The notes under the pieces were generated by a model. It did no database searches, was not told the DNA's origin, and saw only the letters and a list, made by a program, of their open reading frames with translations. A stretch of DNA of 64,000 bases from the NCBI GenBank assembly GCA_028285445.1, contig JANQPQ010000043.1:124001-188000 (forward strand), read 5' to 3'. Position 1 is the first letter of the stretch. Every line of letters begins with the position of its first letter. The position numbers were made by a program, and so were the translations under genes. Below are positions 16,246 to 25,571 of this stretch, in pieces. This DNA comes from Cyclobacteriaceae bacterium. GTDB taxonomy: Bacteria; Bacteroidota; Bacteroidia; Cytophagales; Cyclobacteriaceae.

Positions 16246-17391
16246 ATGAGAAAATTACCACTGATCATAATCTTATTCAGTAGGCTGGCACTTGGGCAGG
16301 CAGTAGATATAACCGATTCGGCTTGGGTAATAAATAGCCAGGCTCACATCTTTGAGAATTTTAAGGGCCACAAGAGCATTTACCTGCAAAATGGAGCTAT
16401 GATCTTACCTGATGTGAATTTTAAGAATGGCATTATAGAGTACGATACCTATATGACCGAGCGAGTATCATTTTCAGGACCGGTGTGGCGTGTTCAAGAC
16501 GCATTAAACTATGAAGAGTTCTACACCCGATCCCACCACTCGGGGCACCCTGATGCCTTTCAGTATACGCCTGTCTACAATGGTAATGCAGCCTGGCAAC
16601 TCTATCATGATTTACACACAGGAACAAACGACGGCCTGGTCGGTTGGCGGCCACTGAGTACAGTTAATGGTTTCAATGCAGTTATTGAACTGCCGTTAGA
16701 CCAATGGGTACATTTCAAATTTATAATCACAGACAGTCAGGCGGAGGTATATATTAACCATGAAGAGGAGCCATCAATTTTTATTCGTGATTTGCTGGGT
16801 CCATCAGGGGCCGGGGCTATTGGTCTAAAGTCTGGGGCAGGAGCCACCCATTTTGCAAACTTCTCTTATGAGAAGAATGAAAATATTACGCTTAAAAGTA
16901 AGGGAGAACCTGTATATGATACTAAGCCCGGAACGGTGATGAACTGGTCCATTTCCTCGGGATTTAACGGCGCTGAGTTAGCGGGCCAGGCCACTGTAGG
17001 TAAAAAATTCTTGAACGGTTTGAAGTGGCAAGGATTAGAGGCGGAGCGTTCCGGGCTTGTTAATATTAATAGGGCACTTCGTCGTACGCAACAAGAGAAT
17101 ACAGTGATAGCTCAATTTCAGGTTGAGTCTGATCGGGCCAGGACAGTACAGCTTGAGTTTGGATTCAGCGATATCGCTACCATATATTTCGACAATAAGG
17201 CAATTTTTACTGGTAACGATATGTTTCGCACCCGCGATTACCGCTACCTCGGCACCATCGGCTTCTTTGATTCAGTTTTCCTCAATCTAAAAAAGGGGAC
17301 AAACACCGTAAACATTGCAGTTTATGAGGCATTTGGCGGCTGGGGTGTGCAGGCACGATTTGTTGATATGACGGGGCTTAGTTTGAAATAA
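16246..17391 (+). CDS. secreted protein with LamG/DUF1080-like domain
   Basis: 381 residues. A signal peptide (about 1-18, ending ALGQA) precedes a concanavalin-type beta-sandwich (about 20-210). Here GIIEYDTYMTERVSFSGPVW, NAVIELPLDQWVHFKFIITD and GAGAIGLKSGAGATHFANFS match the pattern of LamG or 3-keto-disaccharide hydrolase (DUF1080) domains. A second beta-rich domain (about 225-381) contains DIATIYFDNKAIFTGNDMF. No catalytic residues can be pinned down. It is divergent from the membrane-anchored regulator at 14868, whose outer domain has a similar concanavalin flavour. Confidence 0.75.
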   Translation: MRKLPLIIILFSRLALGQAVDITDSAWVINSQAHIFENFKGHKSIYLQNGAMILPDVNFKNGIIEYDTYMTERVSFSGPVWRVQDALNYEEFYTRSHHSGHPDAFQYTPVYNGNAAWQLYHDLHTGTNDGLVGWRPLSTVNGFNAVIELPLDQWVHFKFIITDSQAEVYINHEEEPSIFIRDLLGPSGAGAIGLKSGAGATHFANFSYEKNENITLKSKGEPVYDTKPGTVMNWSISSGFNGAELAGQATVGKKFLNGLKWQGLEAERSGLVNINRALRRTQQENTVIAQFQVESDRARTVQLEFGFSDIATIYFDNKAIFTGNDMFRTRDYRYLGTIGFFDSVFLNLKKGTNTVNIAVYEAFGGWGVQARFVDMTGLSLK

Positions 17392-17398
17392 ACCTGAC

Positions 17399-19999
17399 CT
17401 ATGTATCGCGGTTTTTCAGGGCCGCAATTGGCGTGGCCCTGATTAGCCGTAGCCCTTGCGTAGAAACTGATAGAAGCGTTAACACCGCTACCACCAACCA
17501 AGACAAAAGAAACCACCACAGGCTGATCGATATCCGGAAGGCGTAGCCTTCCAACCAGCGGCTCAGGAAGTAGTATATTCCAGGAGCCACTAGAACGAAT
17601 GCTAGTGCTGTTAGCTTGAGAAAATCGCGGCTGGTGAGGACCATAATACTCCACTTGTCGGCTCCAAGAATTTTTCTCAGGCTCATCTCGAAAAATCTTG
17701 TGTTTACCATAAAGGCTGTAAGGCCAATAATTCCTGATAGCGTAAGCGCCATAATTACCGCCGTAAACAGATTGATCAGCTTCCCGATTCTTTGCTCCGT
17801 AGCATACCGTTGCCCCAGTATTTCATCAACGAAGGTATATTCTAAAGGCATTCTGTCTTCAAAGTTTTTCCAGGTCGCTGCCAGATGTTGCAATGCTTCT
17901 TCGGTCCTTCCCGATTCAAATCGCAGTGATAGGAATTCAATACGATCACTCAGAAATATTATTGAAGGTTCTACTGAGCTATTAAGGTGCTGATAGTAGA
18001 AATCATCAATAAGGCCAATTGCATCCAGTTCTTTGCCATCCGAATCGGCAGCAATGACCAACCCTTCCCAGGTTTCTTTGCCCACCAGATCCAGAAACTT
18101 CTGGTTAACCAGCACAGCAGTAGAGTCCGCCTCAGAGCGGAAACCTCTGCCTTCTGCCACGGCGATCTGGTAGGTGTTCATGAAATTCAGATCCGAGGGG
18201 AAACACCTGACCTCCAGTGCGTCAGTCACCCCTTTTATCGAATACATAGTAGTGTATGATCCCTGGTAGGCCACCGAGTTGCCTAAAGAGACATCGGCAA
18301 CTGCTGAGTTGGCTAACAGTTCTCTTTTGAATGCATCGGTTCTCCCTGCGATGGCCGTGGGTATTCTGGAAACAGTAATCACAGATTCGCTGTTGAAGCC
18401 AAGGTCTTGAGTGTTTAGGAACCGGATTTGATTTAACACTACCAAACTGGTTATTAGTAGTCCAATTGCAGAGGCATACTGAAAGGTCAGCAATACTTGC
18501 CGCGATTTGTCTTTACCATTGCCAATCTTGCCCTTAAGAGCGGCCACTGCTTTATAAGATGAGATTACCCAGGCGGGATAAATCCCTGCAATAAAAGCCG
18601 TAAATAATATGGACGCTAAGAATAGGGATGCACTAATAGGAGTGACTAAAGTGGCAATCTGTAATGACTTCCCACTGAGGTTGTTGAAAGTCGGTAGGAA
18701 GAGATCAGCCGCAACCAGTGCCAGGATACCTGCCAGGAATGTTATGATTAATGAGTCAGTCAAGAACTGAGTAATCAGTTGCCTCTTATGTGCTCCTAAT
18801 GCCTTACGGATACCAATCTCCCGGGTGCGCTGCAAACTATGCGCTGTTGCTTGATTGACGTAGTTGACAATGGCAATTAACAATACAATGCCAGCTAAGA
18901 TTACCAGCAATCGCAGAAGTTGGAAACTTCCAAGGTTTTCCTGGAATTGTATATCGGCGGAGTGAAGATAGATTTCAGGAAAATGCTGCAGATAGAATTG
19001 GTAGTCTTCCGCTTTGTGGGGCAGGTTTTCAGCAAGCAACCCAGGCATAGCGTTTTTGATCTTTTCGGCCCCGGCCGGGTTATTAAGCACCAGGTAGGTA
19101 GTAAGTGTTTGGGTAGACCAATTATTAGCCCAGGGCCAGTTGATGGTTCCGGAGCCGGGAGTGATGGAGGCCCATGAGACTAGAGCCCGAAACGTGATAT
19201 GAGAATTTGCTGGGGGATCTTCCGCTATGGCTGTCACCTTAAAAGGAATACCTGATGTGCCAACTTCAACGATTTCGCCAATCGGGTCTTTGTCTTCAAA
19301 AAGCTCCTGCGCCAAACTCTCCGTTATTACAATGGATAGGTTTTCCTTTAGCGCTTCAGTGCGGCTGCCCCTGATAATATTGAAATCAAATACGGTTAGG
19401 AAGATTGCATCGGTAAAATAGACCTCTCGTTCCCTTAAGAAGTTGTCTTCCACACCAAGAATGAACTCACCCACGTTCATAAACCTAACGTATTCGTCCA
19501 CTTCAGGGAAAGATTCTTTTAGAGCGGGCCCAATAGCACCGGAAGATTCCGCATTCTTGACCCAGCTGCCATCTGGGGTTTTGCTCAGTTTATTCAGGCG
19601 ATACAGCTTGCTACTCATGCTGTGGAACTTATCATATCGCATTTCTGAGTTTACATAAAGGGCAATAAGCAATACTACAGCAAGGCCAACTGCCAGGTTT
19701 ATAACTGAGGAGAAGAAGTTAAACTTGTGCTTAAGTACTCTTCTGAAGGTGAATAGGAAATATGATTTCATAGCAATTATGTTGCGGGGTTTAGGTAGTT
19801 TTTTTTGGTGAAGATTTTGGTGACGAATTAAGATGATGGCGTCGCGTATCAGGCAAATGTTGGCAATAAGGGCATTGCGAGAGCGTCGTCGCCAATTGTA
19901 CTCTTCCAACAAGTCACCGTATATGCCATCAAATCTCTGTTTAGCTAAGAGCCAACTGAGAAAAGAGCTGATCCATTTGGGTAGATTATGGCTTCTCAT
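17399..19999 (-). CDS. FtsX-type ABC permease with N-terminal permease prefix domain
   Basis: 866 residues. Residues about 1-85 are a permease prefix domain: PKWISSFLSWLLAKQRFDGI, YGDLLEEYNWRRR, and a short hydrophobic stretch. The rest is a duplicated MacB/FtsX permease starting MKSYFLFTFRRVLKHKFNFF. Two FtsX signatures are present, EIGIRKALGAHKRQLITQFL and EMSLRKILGADKWSIMVLTS, each with its membrane helices, and two periplasmic core domains. The end is RATPIAALKNRDT. Prefix-domain permeases are commonly paired with PadR regulators, as here: the PadR gene overlaps the start by 14 bases. No ATPase gene is adjacent. Confidence 0.95.
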   Translation of the reverse strand: MRSHNLPKWISSFLSWLLAKQRFDGIYGDLLEEYNWRRRSRNALIANICLIRDAIILIRHQNLHQKKLPKPRNIIAMKSYFLFTFRRVLKHKFNFFSSVINLAVGLAVVLLIALYVNSEMRYDKFHSMSSKLYRLNKLSKTPDGSWVKNAESSGAIGPALKESFPEVDEYVRFMNVGEFILGVEDNFLREREVYFTDAIFLTVFDFNIIRGSRTEALKENLSIVITESLAQELFEDKDPIGEIVEVGTSGIPFKVTAIAEDPPANSHITFRALVSWASITPGSGTINWPWANNWSTQTLTTYLVLNNPAGAEKIKNAMPGLLAENLPHKAEDYQFYLQHFPEIYLHSADIQFQENLGSFQLLRLLVILAGIVLLIAIVNYVNQATAHSLQRTREIGIRKALGAHKRQLITQFLTDSLIITFLAGILALVAADLFLPTFNNLSGKSLQIATLVTPISASLFLASILFTAFIAGIYPAWVISSYKAVAALKGKIGNGKDKSRQVLLTFQYASAIGLLITSLVVLNQIRFLNTQDLGFNSESVITVSRIPTAIAGRTDAFKRELLANSAVADVSLGNSVAYQGSYTTMYSIKGVTDALEVRCFPSDLNFMNTYQIAVAEGRGFRSEADSTAVLVNQKFLDLVGKETWEGLVIAADSDGKELDAIGLIDDFYYQHLNSSVEPSIIFLSDRIEFLSLRFESGRTEEALQHLAATWKNFEDRMPLEYTFVDEILGQRYATEQRIGKLINLFTAVIMALTLSGIIGLTAFMVNTRFFEMSLRKILGADKWSIMVLTSRDFLKLTALAFVLVAPGIYYFLSRWLEGYAFRISISLWWFLLSWLVVAVLTLLSVSTQGLRLIRATPIAALKNRDT

Positions 20000-20327
20000 G
20001 GCCAGTTACGAAATGAGGTATTGCTGACCAGAGTCTCCCCCTCATTTCTCTTATATGATTCATCGCTAGCTTCCCATCTGAAGTAATAGTAAACAAGAGC
20101 TTTGGCCTACCACCGCGTTCTCCAACTGCCTCTTTGCCATATTGCGAATGCAGATAACCTTTTTTCTCAAGTCTGTGTAGTGTGGCGTGTACCGTACTAA
20201 GGCTTACAGACCGATTGCATTCAGTTTTTATACTTTGTCTAATAGAGACACCATAAGCGTCCTCACCCAAGCTGGCTACAATTAGTAGAACAATCTCCTC
20301 AAACTCACCAAGGTTCGTTCCTTTCAT
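19986..20327 (-). CDS. PadR-family transcriptional regulator
   Basis: 113 residues from the chosen ATG (MKGTNLGEFEEIVLLIVASL), the usual PadR N-terminus; an in-frame ATG at 20381 would add 18 residues. The winged helix contains DAYGVSIRQSIKTECNRSVS, then LSTVHATLHRLEKKGYLHSQ and GGRPKLLFTITSDGKLAM. PadR proteins repress neighbouring transport or stress genes and release DNA on binding hydrophobic compounds. Its stop codon lies inside the downstream permease gene (14-base overlap), so it almost certainly controls that permease. Confidence 0.95.
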   Translation of the reverse strand: MKGTNLGEFEEIVLLIVASLGEDAYGVSIRQSIKTECNRSVSLSTVHATLHRLEKKGYLHSQYGKEAVGERGGRPKLLFTITSDGKLAMNHIREMRGRLWSAIPHFVTGHEKP

Positions 20328-20507
20328 AATTTTATAATACGGTGTATTAATTAGGGTTGTTTCGATTTTGTCGATAAACATTAGTCAGCCTATCTTGGCA
20401 TTAGTACACATGTAGATTGCTAGTGCTGTAAGCTGAAACTACCACCTGTAGCATCATTAAGTCTTTTTGCAAAAACAGGCACGCTTGGCCCTCTCAACAA
20501 TTTCAAA

Positions 20508-20533
20508 CACCATTGATGTAAAAATCAATGGTG
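20508..20533. terminator. terminator-like hairpin in a divergent intergenic region
   Basis: A perfect 10-base stem (20508-20517 with 20524-20533) around a 6-base loop, followed on the plus strand by CTTTCTTGTTT. No recognised gene runs into it from the left, since the PadR gene is transcribed away. It may end an unseen short transcript from 20400-20507 or act as an operator. Confidence 0.5.
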
Positions 20534-20592
20534 CTTTCTTGTTTAGTATGCAAAACTTTCAGTAACTAGGGAGGCAACCTAAACCTTTTGCT

Positions 20593-21081
20593 ATGCGCAC
20601 TTCACTACTAGGTCTCTCGATGTTTATTCTGATGTTACCAGCTTTTGCCCAGGAAAAAAGTAACGCCGATTTCTTTAAGGAAATCAGCGGTATGTGGGAG
20701 GGCCGCGGTACCTTGTTCGGCATTGATGCTAACTTCAATATGAACTGGGAAATGGCCCTGGATAGCGCATTTGCGCACTTAACGTTTAGAAATAGCTTTA
20801 CTACCGCCGATAGTGTAACCCGTACAATGAACGCGGAGGCCTTTTACGATATGGGGCCAGCAATAACCGGCCATTGGTTTGATTCTCGCGGAGTTCAGCA
20901 ACCCTTGAAAGGGGAGATCAGCGGGAAGAAGCTGACAATCTTTTGGGGCAGCGCCGATAAGGAAGAAGGCAAGACAATTTATGAGTTCATTGCAACAACA
21001 GTAGCCCGTGTAACGGATTACGTGAAGAAAGATGGCCAGTATAAGCAGTTTGGTGTTGCCAGCTATACACGGATGCGATAA
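20593..21081 (+). CDS. secreted DUF1579-like protein
   Basis: 162 residues. A signal peptide (about 1-19, ending LPAFAQ) precedes a single domain that begins FFKEISGMWEGRGTLFGIDA, continues with MNWEMALDSAFAHLTFRN and AFYDMGPAITGHWFDSRG, and ends with YKQFGVASYTRMR. This is a beta-barrel pattern like DUF1579 or lipocalin-type proteins. No catalytic motif is visible. It stands alone between two permease units. Confidence 0.7.
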   Translation: MRTSLLGLSMFILMLPAFAQEKSNADFFKEISGMWEGRGTLFGIDANFNMNWEMALDSAFAHLTFRNSFTTADSVTRTMNAEAFYDMGPAITGHWFDSRGVQQPLKGEISGKKLTIFWGSADKEEGKTIYEFIATTVARVTDYVKKDGQYKQFGVASYTRMR

Positions 21082-21208
21082 GGAGTTGATTCCAGCCTGA
21101 ACCACTGTTTTGGAATGCCAATCACCAGCCTAACTATTACCCTGGATTATTAGGGTTTTGGCGCTAACAAAGGCTAAGGAAACAGAGAAAAACACTTAGT
21201 AACTGCAA

Positions 21209-23599
21209 TCAATTTTCTCTTAGCGTATCACTGGGATTCACGATTGACGACTTAATAGCCTGGTAACTTACTGCTAACCAAGATACTAGCAGTAGGGCGA
21301 AAATACCAGCAATGTAAATTTCCAATCCCTGATTGATCTTGTATTCGAATCTACTAAGCCAGCTATTGGTTCCGAAGTAGGCTAGGGGCACTGCCACCAG
21401 AGAAGAGATAAGGATTAATAATGAATGCTGTCTGTTTAGTAGAAACAATATCTTACCCAGTGAAGCTCCAAAGACCTTGCGTATACCAATTTCTTTCTTG
21501 CGATTTTCAGTGTGATATGCGAAAGTTCCTACTGTGCCTATCAGTGCCAGTATTATCGCCAGCGACGTAAAAAAGTTAAAGACTCTGGCAAACTTGTATT
21601 CAGAGGAATACATACGTTCAAGAATGTCATCAACGAACCTGTACTCAAAAGGCCGGTGAGGGACGAACTTTTTCCACGTGGCTTCCAGGTCTCCCAGTAA
21701 CTGCCGCATATCGTTGGTGGCATATCCTATGGTAGCGCTGAACAGCGGGCGATTCAAATCCATTACCCAAACGATTGGGGAAATTTCCTGCTTCAATGAG
21801 GTAGAATGATAATCTGCAACTACTCCGACCACTGTCATCTCAACCTCCTCCTCGTCCCTTGTTTCGGAGGTAATTGGATTGAACCTCAGCGTCTGCCCGA
21901 TGGGATTATCCCAGCCATAAGCATCGGCAGCTGTTTGATTTATTATTATGGCCTCTTTGGCATCAGTGGGTCTGTTAAGGTCGAAATTCCTGCCAGCAAT
22001 GAGGTTGAACCCCATCGTGCTTAGGTAGCTATGATCTACCAGGGCAAAGTAAGTTTGAATTCCTTCAGAAACGGGGGCAAAATTGTGCGGCTGGGCTAAC
22101 GATTTTATGTTAAATCCCAATGCAATGCCTGCGCTTACCTGCGTTACACCAGTAGTGTTTAATAAAGCGCGCTTGAAAGCTTCGGATTGCGAATCGGGAA
22201 TTTCTCCGCGGGTTTGTACCATTAGCACATGTTCCTTATCAAACCCCAGGTTCTTGTTTCGGGTATATTGCATCTGTTGGCCGATAACCATAGTGGAAAT
22301 AACCAGCGCAGATGACACGAAAAACTGAAATGCAATTAGTGCCTTTCCCAACCTGTTTTTGCCCTGGTTGACTCCTAACCCCTTGGCCTGTAATGCTCTT
22401 TGCGGAGCGTAGCTCGAGAGAAAGAAAGCAGGGTATAAGCCTGATAAGATTCCTACCGAAAAAGCCATCAGCACCAGTACCAAAAAGTTGAGTGTCTCCA
22501 AAACACTAAATGTAAGAGACTTGTCAACTAGCTGGCCGAAGGCAGGCAGCACGAGTTCCACAATTAACCCAGCCAGAAAGATGGCAACCAGGCTGACAGT
22601 TATTGACTCAGCCAGATATAGGAAAATGAGCTGTGGTCTGGTGGCGCCACTTACCTTCCTGATTCCTACCTCTTTCGCTCGCTTAAGAGAGTGCGCTACC
22701 GCCATGTTGATGTAATTCATGCAGGCGATAATCATAATAACAACTGCTATGGCTACAAACAGAAATACGTTTTGAATATCTCCGTTGAATTGTTCCCAGA
22801 AGAATCCGACAACATTGGAATGGAGGTGTATATCAACCAGCTTTTGAGGAAAGTAGTAGTTCTTCCTGAATTCGCTCTTTTCATTGGCACTTGCAATGGT
22901 ATTGAGATCTTCTTCTATCTGGCTATCTGGAACTGGTCCTGACGTTTTGAAGAAAGTAAAGAACCCAGACCAGTCCCAGGATTCAGAGGTGGCGCCATTG
23001 CCAACAGTAGAAAAGATTGCCCTGTACCTTAGGTAGGAATTTCCGGGGTTGTCTTCAACAACTCCAGTCACAGAATAGCTTTCATCATCAATCGCAATTA
23101 TCCTTCCCAAGGGCTCTTCATCGCCAAAGTATTTCTGCACCAGGCTTTCTGAAAGCACTACTGCATCAGCCTGATTGAGGACTGTCTCGCTATTTCCTTT
23201 TAACAACTTGAACCCAAAGAATTTGAAGAAATTGGGATCTGTTCTTAGTCCACCATTCTCAAAATCAGATACTGACCCGTAGGAGAAAAAGCGTGAGCCC
23301 GATGACACAATTTTTATAGCATCATCTACATATGAAAGTTCATTCTTTAATGCGCCGGCAAAAGCAGGGGCAGTAAAAAGCATTTCATTTTCCCGGTCAC
23401 CAAACTGCGAAAGCGCATTTATGCGGTAGATTCTTTCCGCATCGGGGTGAAACCTATCATAGGTGAGCTCGTGTTGAACCCAAATAAATATGAGTATTGC
23501 ACAAGCCATCCCAACGGCCAGGCCAGCGGTATTAGTTGCAGTATAGACGCCCTTACGACGGAATGAGCGGAGTGCTAAATTGAAATGCTTTAGAAACAT
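21209..23599 (-). CDS. MacB/FtsX-type ABC permease
   Basis: 796 residues. The N-terminus (FNLALRSFRRKGVYTATNTA) and first helix are typical. The first periplasmic core includes LTYDRFHPDAERIYRINALS. FtsX signatures are EVGIRKVSGATRPQLIFLYL and EIGIRKVFGASLGKILFLLN, and the protein ends NPSDTLREN. Eight membrane helices are expected, in two sets of four. It should work with a separate ATPase in the inner membrane, which is not encoded nearby. The long 174-base leader contains repeated GRAACAGAATT boxes (23716 and 23739). Confidence 0.95.
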   Translation of the reverse strand: MFLKHFNLALRSFRRKGVYTATNTAGLAVGMACAILIFIWVQHELTYDRFHPDAERIYRINALSQFGDRENEMLFTAPAFAGALKNELSYVDDAIKIVSSGSRFFSYGSVSDFENGGLRTDPNFFKFFGFKLLKGNSETVLNQADAVVLSESLVQKYFGDEEPLGRIIAIDDESYSVTGVVEDNPGNSYLRYRAIFSTVGNGATSESWDWSGFFTFFKTSGPVPDSQIEEDLNTIASANEKSEFRKNYYFPQKLVDIHLHSNVVGFFWEQFNGDIQNVFLFVAIAVVIMIIACMNYINMAVAHSLKRAKEVGIRKVSGATRPQLIFLYLAESITVSLVAIFLAGLIVELVLPAFGQLVDKSLTFSVLETLNFLVLVLMAFSVGILSGLYPAFFLSSYAPQRALQAKGLGVNQGKNRLGKALIAFQFFVSSALVISTMVIGQQMQYTRNKNLGFDKEHVLMVQTRGEIPDSQSEAFKRALLNTTGVTQVSAGIALGFNIKSLAQPHNFAPVSEGIQTYFALVDHSYLSTMGFNLIAGRNFDLNRPTDAKEAIIINQTAADAYGWDNPIGQTLRFNPITSETRDEEEVEMTVVGVVADYHSTSLKQEISPIVWVMDLNRPLFSATIGYATNDMRQLLGDLEATWKKFVPHRPFEYRFVDDILERMYSSEYKFARVFNFFTSLAIILALIGTVGTFAYHTENRKKEIGIRKVFGASLGKILFLLNRQHSLLILISSLVAVPLAYFGTNSWLSRFEYKINQGLEIYIAGIFALLLVSWLAVSYQAIKSSIVNPSDTLREN

Positions 23600-23773
23600 A
23601 ACTCTTTCGTTTCAAATGAAACTTACAGAGACAATGCCACGATATGTAAGTTATTAAATATCAATAAGTTGTACCCAAAATTGCAACCAAGTAGAATTGC
23701 AAATTGTTCCAATATGAAACAGAATTGTGTGCCCATTCGGAACAGAATTTAGCAATTAACCGGCCTGGCGATG

Positions 23774-25414
23774 TTAATACTTGCTTCCTCTTAGCCACGT
23801 ATCTGAACGGGCCCAGCTGTCATCTAGCTTTGCCTGTTCCGCATCGTAATTCTTAGATTGTGCCTTCAGTGCTGCAATCAATCCGAAGTAAGACCAGCCA
23901 TTGTGGGGATGATCTGCCAGCTCATCGCGATAGACTTTTTCAGCATCCGCAAATCGACCTGCTTCTAACAAAGCAGCTCCCAGCCAATGCCTTGCATCAA
24001 ATGGCAGCGGTTCAGGTTCATCATAGGCCATACCATCTTCAATATTCACCCCGCGTTGAAACGATTGGATAGCTTGGTTAAGATTGCCTTCTTGCCAAAA
24101 GATCTCTCCCTCCAAAATGGCACCCACTACTCCAAGCAGCTGCTTCGCTGGGTGAAATCTGAAGGAAGCCTTAGAAGTATCGGCTGTAGCCAGAATTCTG
24201 TCTAAATATACTCCGGCGAAATCGGCCTCTCCGGTTTTTAATCGGGCATACCCTTGACAAAAATCCCAAAAACCACCGGCAACATCAGCTGTGGGTCGGT
24301 CTTCAATAGGAAGCACCTCATCGAACCGGCCAAAGCGAGTTAAAGTGAGCACATGATACATGGTATTACCAGTGGATTTGGCGTAGTCTTTCCCAGCTTG
24401 TATGGCGATTGCGCCCTGTCCATCAAAGGAAGCTGCATACAAAAGCATGTGCAAGTTGTGCGAAGGGTAAATGGCAATACCTTCGCCAATTTTCGATTTT
24501 TGGTCAGAATGCCATGCCTGGAGGTTTGCCCGCACCGATTCACCCCAGCGGCCAACTTCATTCCAGGTGTGTGAAGGCATATGGTTAATGTGGCTGGCCC
24601 CCGGAATTGAGTTGCCGAGGTAATCAGCACAAGATTCGCCTAGCTGCGGTTGGTTGGTAGATTCCGTAGCATGAATGTAAAGGTGACAAGCCCCAGGGTG
24701 CTCAATATCAACTGCCAGGACCTTCTCTAGCACATCATGGATTTTCATAACACCAGGGTCATCCATTTCCCGCGTACCGCGACGTGGCTCTAGCAAGAAA
24801 AGGGCTTCGGCATAAACTGTGGCTACATCCAGATCATCGGGGAATTTCTGGTATACTTCCTCCATTGCTAAAGCAAAGATAGAATCCTGGATCCTGCGTT
24901 CACTGCGAACGTAGTCCTCGATATATCTCCCGGTCATGGCTGTAATCAAGGCCTGTTCAACTTCGGTAGCATTAGAAGCTAACTCTGCTGCCTTTTGAAT
25001 GGCTGCTAAGGCCACTGGCGATTTTGATTCGCTCATAGCCCCATTGAGGTAAGAACCAAGTGCCCAGGCTTCTCCCCAAAAACACATGGCACAATCAGGG
25101 TCTAACTTTTGAGCTTCTCGGAAAGATGAGGCGGATTCATTAACCGCAAATGCATACTTCAGCTGAATGCCCTGGTTAAAAAAATCCTGTGCTTCTGAAC
25201 TGCTGGTGGTGATATTTCTTTCAAACTTGCCCAGGGCGGCCGGAAGCAAATCTATTGCCTTAACCTGATAAAGTTCCGGGTCGGCATTGTTATCGTTAGA
25301 TGAGCTGCTTTGGCTCGCAGTGGCGGCAGCGTTGGCTACCTCCGATTCTGGTTGTTTCTCAACACAGGTGGTTAGACAGACCATTGCTAAAGCGGTCCAG
25401 AGCAAATCTTTCAT
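23774..25414 (-). CDS. TPR-repeat lipoprotein with conserved histidine clusters
   Basis: 546 residues. A lipoprotein signal (ALAMVCLTTCVEKQ) is followed by a Ser/Asn-rich linker and a helical repeat protein. TPR-like units are visible at about 85-130 (FFNQGIQLKYAFAVNESASS, then a CAMCFWGEAWALG pair of cysteines) and near the C-terminus (HWLGAALLEAGRFADAEKVY, YFGLIAALKAQSKNY). The middle contains HLYIHATE, HINHMPSHTW and YPSHNLHMLLY, histidine patterns that could bind a metal. Proteins of this shape are common in bacteria without known activity. It is divergent from the permease at 25572. Confidence 0.85.
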   Translation of the reverse strand: MKDLLWTALAMVCLTTCVEKQPESEVANAAATASQSSSSNDNNADPELYQVKAIDLLPAALGKFERNITTSSSEAQDFFNQGIQLKYAFAVNESASSFREAQKLDPDCAMCFWGEAWALGSYLNGAMSESKSPVALAAIQKAAELASNATEVEQALITAMTGRYIEDYVRSERRIQDSIFALAMEEVYQKFPDDLDVATVYAEALFLLEPRRGTREMDDPGVMKIHDVLEKVLAVDIEHPGACHLYIHATESTNQPQLGESCADYLGNSIPGASHINHMPSHTWNEVGRWGESVRANLQAWHSDQKSKIGEGIAIYPSHNLHMLLYAASFDGQGAIAIQAGKDYAKSTGNTMYHVLTLTRFGRFDEVLPIEDRPTADVAGGFWDFCQGYARLKTGEADFAGVYLDRILATADTSKASFRFHPAKQLLGVVGAILEGEIFWQEGNLNQAIQSFQRGVNIEDGMAYDEPEPLPFDARHWLGAALLEAGRFADAEKVYRDELADHPHNGWSYFGLIAALKAQSKNYDAEQAKLDDSWARSDTWLRGSKY

Positions 25415-25571
25415 GGGTCCTTAAAGTTTGTTAGCAGGAAGATACGAATTTTCGAGACTTGGCGATCAGAGGGGTCACTACCGCTTATCATATCACCAAT
25501 GGCAGGTGCAACTTGCGCCATGCAAGCTGAGTCTTATATCCGTGCAATAACTCAACTTATACTTTAAGGAT

